NCBI GenBank assembly: GCA_002314775.1
Contig: DCHE01000003.1
Span: forward strand, 88,701-105,378
Direction of reading: 5' to 3'
Length of the DNA stretch: 16,678 nucleotides
Source of the DNA: Lachnospiraceae bacterium UBA1760
GTDB lineage: Bacteria > Bacillota > Clostridia > Lachnospirales > Lachnospiraceae
Shown piece after piece: positions 7,295 through 12,733 of the stretch. The notes under the pieces are model-generated. The model worked only from the letters and a program-made list of their open reading frames with translations, ran no database searches and was not told the DNA's origin. Both the position numbers and the translations under genes were made by a program. Each line of letters opens with the position of its first letter. The stretch's first letter is position 1.

Positions 7295-8458
7295 TTAAAG
7301 AATTACCGGTCCATCGCCGATATCTACAACATAGATTTCACAGTCATTTCCGGTCTTTTCCTTGTAGCCCTCTGTCACAACTCTCTTAAAGTCTTCAACA
7401 GACTCATTCTTTACAATACTTACAGTACATCCGCCGAATCCGCCACCAGTTATTCTTGAACCGATTACTCCAGGAACTGTCCAGGCAAGATCAACTAAGA
7501 TATCTATCTCCTCGCAGGATACCTCATAATCATCTCGGAGCGAAATGTGTGAGGCATTCATGAGCTTTCCGAAGGTTTCAATATCATTTTCCTTAAGAGC
7601 TGCAACAGCATCTATGGTTCTCTGGTTCTCATAAACTGCATGCTTAGCACGAACTCTTCTTTCATCATCCTTAATAATAGCCTTGTTAGCCTCAAACTCC
7701 TCACAAGTAAGGTCACCAAGACCCTTGATATCGCAAACTGTCTGAAGCTCAGAAAGTGCCATTTCACAGGCTGAACGTCTTTTGTTGTATGCAGAATCAA
7801 CCAGGCTGTGCTTAACCTTTGAGTTCGTTATTACAATCTTTGCATCCGGAAGATTAATATTTGCATATTCAAAGGATAAATCTGAAGTATCAAGGAAAAT
7901 TGCTGAATCCTTCTTACCCATTGCAACTGCAAACTGATCCATTATTCCACAATTACAGCCATTGTAATTATTCTCTGAATACTGTCCGATAAGTGCAAGC
8001 TCCTGATTTGTTACCTCAGTTCCAAAGAAATCTCTTAAGATAAAGCCTGTAAGTACCTCAAGACTTGCTGATGATGAAAGACCTGAGCCATTTGGAATTG
8101 TTCCGTAAAGAACTAAATCCATTCCAACTGGTACATCATAGCCCTTCTCCTTAAAGGCCCACATAACTCCCTTTGGATAATTTGTCCAGCCAGCTTCCTT
8201 AGAAGGCTTCAAATCATCAAGTGATGACTCAATAACTCCTGCCTCCTCAAAATTAAGTGAATAAAATCTAAGAATATTGTCATCTCTTTTTCTAGCAGCA
8301 CCGTAGGTTCCAATAGTAAGCGCACATGGAAAAACATGTCCACCGTTATAATCTGTATGCTCTCCAATAAGATTTACTCGTCCCGGTGCAAAATAAACCT
8401 TAGCTTTGTCAGCTTCTCCAAATACTTCTTCAAATTTCTTAAGTAACTCGTCCTTCAT
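7295..8458 (-). CDS. galK: Galactokinase GalK
   Basis: Galactokinase phosphorylates alpha-D-galactose to galactose-1-phosphate using ATP. The 387-residue GHMP kinase carries the galactokinase signature GRVNLIGEHTDYNGG (26-40), the ATP-binding PNGSGLSSSAS (122-132), the catalytic Asp in GIMDQF (Asp174) and motif III GSRITGGGFGGCTVS (333-347). Length is typical. The frame extends to a GTG at 8485, but the ATG at 8458 is preceded by GGAGG four bases upstream, so the shorter start is preferred. It lies 60 bp after galT and 128 bp before galE, and is expected to be co-transcribed with both. Confidence 0.97.
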   Translation of the reverse strand: MKDELLKKFEEVFGEADKAKVYFAPGRVNLIGEHTDYNGGHVFPCALTIGTYGAARKRDDNILRFYSLNFEEAGVIESSLDDLKPSKEAGWTNYPKGVMWAFKEKGYDVPVGMDLVLYGTIPNGSGLSSSASLEVLTGFILRDFFGTEVTNQELALIGQYSENNYNGCNCGIMDQFAVAMGKKDSAIFLDTSDLSFEYANINLPDAKIVITNSKVKHSLVDSAYNKRRSACEMALSELQTVCDIKGLGDLTCEEFEANKAIIKDDERRVRAKHAVYENQRTIDAVAALKENDIETFGKLMNASHISLRDDYEVSCEEIDILVDLAWTVPGVIGSRITGGGFGGCTVSIVKNESVEDFKRVVTEGYKEKTGNDCEIYVVDIGDGPVIL

Positions 8459-8518
8459 ATTACCTCCATAAGTTCTAATAATCACTAGTATTTATACCCA
8501 TTACTAACAAGCATTAGT

Positions 8519-10024
8519 TTACAGACTGTCTGTAAATCTCTTAAATGCTTTTCTTCCTTCCTCAGTGCACTTGTAAACGCCAGCATCCTCAAGAACCTTT
8601 ACAAATACCTTTCCAACTTCATTTTTAATAATATCCATAGCATTTTCTTCATTGATATCATCGTAATTCTTTATGAACTCCTCCGCCCAGTCAGCATGAC
8701 TCTTTAGGCTTTCGGTAGCCCTAAGGTCGGTTTTGTTCAGAATTGCAGTCTTAAGCTCGCTAATCTCATCCTTAAGTCTCGCAGGGAGTATGGCAAGTCC
8801 CATTACCTCGATAAGACCGATATTTTCCTTCTTGATATGATGATATTCATCATGTGGATGATATACACCCATTGGATACTGAGGAGTAGTTATATTGTTT
8901 CTAAGTGCCAGATCAAGCTCGTAGCTATCACCCTTCTTTCTTGCAATAGGTGTTATGGTATTATGCTTTTCTCCATCTGTCTCAGCGAATACAAATGCCT
9001 CCTCGTCAGTATAAGCCTTCCATTTATTTAATATATGGTCTGCTGCATCTATTAATCTTTTATCATCCTTACATCTGATTCTGATTACCGAAAGTGGCCA
9101 TTTTATAATTCCAGCTTCAACATCCTCAAAGCCTGGAATCTCAAATTTTGACTCATACTCTGCCTTTGCCATCGCAAAATCATAATGTCCGCCCTGATAG
9201 TGATCGTGGCTAAGAATTGAACCTCCAACTATAGGAAGGTCTGCATTCGAACCAATAAGATAATGAGGAAACTGCTTTACAAAATCCAGAAGCTTTATGA
9301 AGGTTGCTCTCTCAATCTTCATAGGAATATGCTCCTGATTAAAAAGAATACAGTGCTCATTGTAATATACATATGGTGAATACTGGAAGCCCCAGGCTGT
9401 ATCATTTATTGTAAGTGGAAGAATCCTGTGGTTACATCTTGCTGGATGATTGACCCTTCCCTTGTAACCAACATTTTCTATGCACAGAAGACACTTTGGA
9501 TAGCCACTCTGCTTTGCGTTTTTGGCAGCAGCTATAGCCTTTGGATCCTTCTCAGGCTTTGAAAGATTAATGGAAATGTCAATATCTCCGTACTCGCTTT
9601 TGACTGACCATCTCATATCCTTCTTAATTCTGTATCTTCTAATATAATCTGTATCCTGGCTAAGCTTATAGAAATAATCAGTTGCAGCCTCTGGTGACTT
9701 TTCATACAGTGAGTTAAACTTACGCACAACCTCTGATGGTCTAGGTACAAGAGCATTCATAAGCTTTGTGTCAAACAAATCTCTATATACAATACTGTCC
9801 TCAATAATTCCCTTTTCGCAGGCTATGTCAAGCAAGCCCTTTAGTATATCCTCTAAGTCTTCCTCCTTAACAGAAGGTGCCTCACCGTCTGCTTCTATGT
9901 ATTCATCCTCACCCATCATGTCAAGAAGCTGATTTCTAGCATATATTACCTCAAATTCATCAATCATTCCTGTCACAACACCGTACTGAACCAACCTGTC
10001 AATTAATCTGCTTATTCTATCCAT
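8519..10024 (-). CDS. galT: UTP/UDP-glucose:hexose-1-phosphate uridylyltransferase, class II GalT
   Basis: GalT exchanges UMP between UDP-glucose and galactose-1-phosphate, giving UDP-galactose and glucose-1-phosphate. The 501-residue protein belongs to the Firmicutes-type class II family, longer than and distant from E. coli GalT (about 350 residues). Visible class II features are the N-terminal helical region, YPKCLLC (175-181), VNHPARCNHRILPL (191-204), WGFQYSPY (211-218) and the active-site-like LSHDHYQGGHYDF (271-283). This differs from the class I HPH pattern; the histidines 273/275 and Gln277 are the likely catalytic block. Start at 10024 has AAGGAG 12 bases upstream (10037-10042) with G-rich sequence between. 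It is the first gene of the gal operon and follows a long leader. Confidence 0.96.
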   Translation of the reverse strand: MDRISRLIDRLVQYGVVTGMIDEFEVIYARNQLLDMMGEDEYIEADGEAPSVKEEDLEDILKGLLDIACEKGIIEDSIVYRDLFDTKLMNALVPRPSEVVRKFNSLYEKSPEAATDYFYKLSQDTDYIRRYRIKKDMRWSVKSEYGDIDISINLSKPEKDPKAIAAAKNAKQSGYPKCLLCIENVGYKGRVNHPARCNHRILPLTINDTAWGFQYSPYVYYNEHCILFNQEHIPMKIERATFIKLLDFVKQFPHYLIGSNADLPIVGGSILSHDHYQGGHYDFAMAKAEYESKFEIPGFEDVEAGIIKWPLSVIRIRCKDDKRLIDAADHILNKWKAYTDEEAFVFAETDGEKHNTITPIARKKGDSYELDLALRNNITTPQYPMGVYHPHDEYHHIKKENIGLIEVMGLAILPARLKDEISELKTAILNKTDLRATESLKSHADWAEEFIKNYDDINEENAMDIIKNEVGKVFVKVLEDAGVYKCTEEGRKAFKRFTDSL

Positions 10025-10134
10025 TATATATACCCACTCCTTATTAATATAGTTTATCTCTTCAAAACCCGTTACCTTTGTTTCATCCTCTTTTATAAAT
10101 ATATTCTCATTTTAATGATTAATATATAGAAAAT

Positions 10135-10164
10135 ATTATCTAAATTATGTAAAAATTTCTTCAA
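10135..10164 (-). promoter_or_regulatory. Possible proximal galT promoter
   Basis: Minus-strand TTGAAG (10164-10159) and GATAAT (10140-10135) are 18 bases apart, about 110 bases before the galT start. The -10 matches 5 of 6 and the -35 matches 4 of 6 positions. If real, it would bypass the upstream operator and hairpin elements and give low constitutive expression. The far promoter at 10402-10430 is a better match. Confidence 0.3.
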
Positions 10165-10227
10165 AACAATAAAAAATATAAATTCCACAGCTAGCTTATA
10201 TATTTTACATATTTGGCTAACGCACAA

Positions 10228-10276
10228 GGTCGCACAATTTTTATAGGGAGGAAAAACCTATAAAAACCGCGCGACC
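10228..10276 (-). promoter_or_regulatory. 20-bp leader RNA hairpin upstream of galT
   Basis: In minus-strand RNA, GGTCGC pairs with GCGACC, GCGG pairs with TTGT through one C-G and three G.U pairs, and TTTTTATAGG pairs with CCTATAAAAA. This makes a continuous 20-bp helix with a nine-base loop (TTTTTCCTC). On the plus strand the middle four positions are one C-G pair and three A/C mismatches, so the structure is strand-specific. It lies about 120 nt into the predicted gal transcript and some 200 bases before galT. No T-run follows, so it is not a simple terminator. Function is unknown: mRNA stability, a processing site, or part of a switch. No known riboswitch class was recognised. Confidence 0.55.
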
Positions 10277-10335
10277 AAAATTAATATAAAGAAGGTGATT
10301 GTGTACATAATAATAATACCAAACCTGAAATACTC

Positions 10336-10349
10336 TGGAAACGTTTTCT
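10336..10349. promoter_or_regulatory. cre-like / LacI-family operator in the gal leader
   Basis: TGGAAACGTTTTCT fits the catabolite-responsive-element pattern TGNAANCGNNNNC(A/T) bound by CcpA, and is a near-palindrome centred on CG as is usual for LacI/GalR-family operators. It lies about 47-60 bases downstream of the predicted start of the main galT promoter, a position from which a bound repressor would act as a roadblock. The site match is visible in the sequence. Which regulator binds is inferred; no regulator gene is in the window. Confidence 0.6.
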
Positions 10350-10360
10350 TTAAACTCTAT

Positions 10361-10384
10361 AAAAAAGTTGCACAATCTGTGCAA
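10361..10384 (-). promoter_or_regulatory. 7-bp dyad plus T-run just after the galT transcription start
   Basis: TTGCACA-GAT-TGTGCAA on the minus strand (10384-10368) is a perfect 7-bp inverted repeat with a three-base centre, followed by C and six T (10366-10361). It begins about 11 bases after the predicted transcription start. It can be read as an operator for a dimeric regulator or as a short early attenuator; the stem has only three G-C pairs, so terminator strength would be modest. Confidence 0.5.
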
Positions 10385-10401
10385 TCACTATTTCTATAAA
10401 T

Positions 10402-10430
10402 ATTTTATCAATTTGAACAAGCTATGTCAA
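10402..10430 (-). promoter_or_regulatory. Main promoter of the galT-galK-galE operon
   Basis: The minus strand carries a perfect -35 TTGACA (10430-10425), a 17-base spacer and -10 TAAAAT (10407-10402), 5 of 6 matches. Transcription would start near 10395, giving a leader of about 370 nt before galT. It is the best promoter in the 550-base galT upstream region, downstream of the terminator of the preceding lipoprotein gene. Confidence 0.72.
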
Positions 10431-10514
10431 ACAATTAAATATTAATAATTTATTAAGTATTATTTTCAAATAACAATTTTCTAAAAACAATTTTCATATA
10501 TGAGACTCTGAGAT

Positions 10515-10550
10515 AAAAAACTGGCACAAGCATATTACTGCTCATGCCAG
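10515..10550 (-). terminator. Strong rho-independent terminator after the lipoprotein gene
   Basis: Minus-strand RNA forms a 12-bp stem, CTGGCATGAGCA with TGCTTGTGCCAG (two G.U pairs), a six-base loop, and then six T. It lies 24 bases after the lipoprotein stop codon and isolates that gene from the gal operon. Confidence 0.9.
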
Positions 10551-10574
10551 ACTTATTATTAAATGATAATCACT

Positions 10575-11123
10575 CTACTTTGAAGGACGCTCGTTTAACT
10601 TAGCATTTTCAAAATCAAAGGTAAGCTTTTCACCGGATTTTGTCATTTTAAGCTGAATTGCAACATATCCTACCTCTTCATCGTCTGATGTAGAAACAGT
10701 TAATGCATATGTTCCATCCTCAACACTGCTGAAATCACAGGCAAAAACATAAGGATCATTTTCACCTCTGTCATCTGCATAAAAGAATATCACATCTACA
10801 TCATCAGCGTCTCTTTCGTTTAAGTAATCCCTACCTGCAGGGCAAAGACCTAACCACGCAGAGGTGTCATCCATCTTTACATCAGCTGATACAGTAATTG
10901 TTGCATATGCACCTGTTGCAGATGAAGTAGCTGCTCTAAATACATTCTCCACAGCACTTGTCTGAGACTGATTCTCCCCGCCACTGTTATTATTGTCCGA
11001 GCCCTTGCTCTCAGTTGTAGTCACTGCCGAACCAGTAGTCTTTTCCTCCTTGTCAGACTTGCCACAAGCCACAAGGGAAAGTGCCATCGCAGACACCATA
11101 ATAATTGTAAGAAATTTTTTCAT
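10575..11123 (-). CDS. Putative lipoprotein of unknown function
   Basis: A 182-residue exported lipoprotein. It has a short basic start (MKK), a hydrophobic signal segment and a lipobox LVAC with Cys20 as the probable lipidated residue. A Ser/Thr/Gly/Asn-rich linker (about 21-58) follows, then an acidic C-terminal domain (60-182) that looks beta-rich. The AWLGLCPAG...DVDVIFFYADD stretch (89-117) recalls beta-sandwich domains of clostridial surface proteins, but this is an impression rather than a family match. It should sit on the outer face of the cytoplasmic membrane. The ATG at 11123 follows an AGGAGG with good spacing. It is 39 bp after the 158-residue gene and directly before a strong terminator, so the two genes are likely co-transcribed. 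No function is assigned. Confidence 0.85.
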   Translation of the reverse strand: MKKFLTIIMVSAMALSLVACGKSDKEEKTTGSAVTTTESKGSDNNNSGGENQSQTSAVENVFRAATSSATGAYATITVSADVKMDDTSAWLGLCPAGRDYLNERDADDVDVIFFYADDRGENDPYVFACDFSSVEDGTYALTVSTSDDEEVGYVAIQLKMTKSGEKLTFDFENAKLNERPSK

Positions 11124-11162
11124 AATTGACCTCCTAATAACTCATTTTATCTTCCAATATGA

Positions 11163-11639
11163 TTATTTATAAATCAAATAATTAATATTTCCATCCTGTA
11201 CAAATGAAAAATCAACATAGTGCTCTTTTCCACCGATATTCTTTTTCATTATCTGCCAGTCACCGGTAAATCCATTTTCCTTTAAAGCCTTCTGATATTT
11301 CTCAATAATATCATCATCTAACCTCATTGTAAGTAATACCTGAATGTAATCGCCCTCATCTGAAGTTGACACATTCTCAACTGCTGAATAGTTCCACCTC
11401 GGATAATTTGCTAAAACAGTGTTAAAAACAGCATCAGAGTTAAGGTCACAAGCAGTATCAAAATTTACAACTGCTTCACTTGCTCCGTTAACTGAGCCTT
11501 TGTCCTCTGAGGCTGCATCAGTTCCTATTTCATTTACCGAAACAGAATCATCTCCAGAAGAAGAATTCATAGCCTTTGAAATGCTCTTGCTTATGCTATC
11601 ACCTATTGTACTATTTAGAATATCTTTAAAAAACCCCAC
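11163..11639 (-). CDS. Unrecognised 158-residue protein with GTG start
   Basis: I do not recognise this protein. From the GTG at 11639 it reads GFFKDILNSTIGDSISKSISKAMN, an amphipathic N-terminal helix and not a signal peptide. An acidic Ser/Asp/Gly-rich linker (about residues 26-58) and a compact C-terminal domain follow, containing YPRWNYSAVENVSTSDEGDY and YQKALKENGFTGDW. The frame is open from an ATG at 11675, but AGGAGG at 11646-11651 is spaced six bases from the GTG, which decides the start. The product is probably cytoplasmic or peripheral at the membrane. It is followed 39 bp later by the lipoprotein gene, and the pair ends in a shared terminator, so they may work together. Confidence 0.78.
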   Translation of the reverse strand: MGFFKDILNSTIGDSISKSISKAMNSSSGDDSVSVNEIGTDAASEDKGSVNGASEAVVNFDTACDLNSDAVFNTVLANYPRWNYSAVENVSTSDEGDYIQVLLTMRLDDDIIEKYQKALKENGFTGDWQIMKKNIGGKEHYVDFSFVQDGNINYLIYK

Positions 11640-11685
11640 AGTATACCTCCTCACACAATTAAATAGTTGACACATCTATACAGAT

Positions 11686-11722
11686 AAAAAAAGGAAATAT
11701 GTTATAAAACATATCTCCTTTT
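11686..11722 (-). terminator. Terminator after the serine acetyltransferase gene
   Basis: Minus-strand RNA forms a 13-bp stem, AAAAGGAGATATG with CATATTTCCTTTT (one G.U pair), with an eight-base loop, and the 3' arm runs into seven T. The G.U is an A/C mismatch on the plus strand. It lies 57 bp after the gene's stop. The next gene starts only about 50 bases further on, so either its promoter overlaps this region or some read-through occurs. Confidence 0.8.
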
Positions 11723-11779
11723 ATTATAACAATATCAATAAATAAAAAATCAATAATATTGATTATATTTACATATTAA

Positions 11780-12673
11780 TTAGTTCATCTTAAGCTCCTG
11801 CTGTTTAATCGAAACCTTAGTTCCCGCTGGAATAGATTTGGTAATAAATGCATTACCACCGATTACAACATCATGGCCAATAACAGTGTCTCCACCTAAG
11901 ATTGATGCTCCTGAGTAAATTGTAACATTATCCTCGATGGTTGGATGACGCTTCTTAGATTTAAGAGACTGACCACCTCTTGTAGAAAGCGCACCAAGAG
12001 TAACACCCTGATATATCTTAACATTATTACCAATTTCAGTAGTCTCACCAATAACGATACCTGTACCATGGTCGATAAAGAAATACTTTCCAAGCTTGGC
12101 ACCAGGATGAATATCGATTCCTGTACGGCTATGAGCATACTCTGTCATAATTCTTGGAATAAGCGGAACTCCCAGAAGATGAAGCTCATGAGCAACTCTG
12201 TTAACCATAATCGCAAAAAGTCCAGGATACGAGAATACAATTTCGTCCTTGCAGTAGGCAGCAGGATCACCATCATAAAAGGCCTCAAGATCAGTCTCAA
12301 GATACTCTCTTATCATTGGTATCTTCTTAAAGAATTCAAGAGAAATTCTATGAGCCTCTTCATAAATATTCTCAATATGTGAATCCTTAAAATTAGTATC
12401 ATACTGAAGCACTATTACAATCTGTTTTTCCAGATTATACATAACATCCTCAAGGAGCATACTGAGATTATTCTTAGCAGTATATGTGTGATATTTCTTA
12501 TTGCTGAAAAATCCAGGCAGAAAAATCTGACGAAGCTTATAAATGATATCCTTAATGATATCCTTGTCAATCTGATTAAAATTGTTGACCCTGTCTATGA
12601 ATCTATCCTTTTTATAGTCATCAAGAATAAGATCAACCAATTCATTAATTTCAGTTTCAATAACCTCTGACAT
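11780..12673 (-). CDS. cysE: Serine O-acetyltransferase
   Basis: Serine acetyltransferase transfers acetyl from acetyl-CoA to L-serine, giving O-acetylserine, the first step of cysteine synthesis. The 297-residue protein has an N-terminal alpha-helical domain (about 1-180) with DGDPAAY (134-140) and His162 in VNRVAHELH, which aligns with the catalytic histidine of CysE. The left-handed beta-helix of hexapeptide repeats follows (about 185-285), with GIDIHPGAKLG (185-195), IDHGTGIVIGET (200-211), RHPTIEDNV (242-250) and IYSGASILGG (252-261). The tail differs from E. coli CysE. Start at 12673 follows GGAGG six bases upstream. It lies 60 bp after leuS, separated by a hairpin. The symbol cysE is by family; the EpsC naming is also used for such proteins. 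Confidence 0.93.
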   Translation of the reverse strand: MSEVIETEINELVDLILDDYKKDRFIDRVNNFNQIDKDIIKDIIYKLRQIFLPGFFSNKKYHTYTAKNNLSMLLEDVMYNLEKQIVIVLQYDTNFKDSHIENIYEEAHRISLEFFKKIPMIREYLETDLEAFYDGDPAAYCKDEIVFSYPGLFAIMVNRVAHELHLLGVPLIPRIMTEYAHSRTGIDIHPGAKLGKYFFIDHGTGIVIGETTEIGNNVKIYQGVTLGALSTRGGQSLKSKKRHPTIEDNVTIYSGASILGGDTVIGHDVVIGGNAFITKSIPAGTKVSIKQQELKMN

Positions 12674-12693
12674 TATTTACCTCCATATGTTAT

Positions 12694-12728
12694 AAGGGAC
12701 TGAAACAATTTAATTATCCCAGTCCCTT
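12694..12728 (-). other. Perfect 9-bp hairpin between leuS and cysE
   Basis: AAGGGACTG and CAGTCCCTT form a perfect 9-bp stem with a 17-base A/T-rich loop. It starts six bases after the leuS stop and ends about 10 bases before the ribosome binding site of the next gene. The sequence after the stem (ATAACATATGG) is not T-rich, so it is a poor intrinsic terminator. It may act in mRNA processing or stability or in differential expression of the two genes. Confidence 0.6.
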
Positions 12729-12733
12729 GAATA

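Noticed and set aside
8459..8518. Small hairpin ACTAA/TTAGT in the galT-galK gap as a terminator
   Set aside because: The stem is only five A/T-rich base pairs, with no T-run, between genes expected to be co-transcribed.
10228..10276. Rho-independent terminator upstream of galT
   Set aside because: The long hairpin is followed by TTGTGCG on the minus strand and by AAAATTAA on the plus strand, so neither strand has a T-tail.
11945..12382. A 145-codon open frame on the plus strand opposite the serine acetyltransferase gene
   Set aside because: It is fully antisense to a well-supported gene, its translation has no recognisable domain, and it reads as a reverse-frame shadow.
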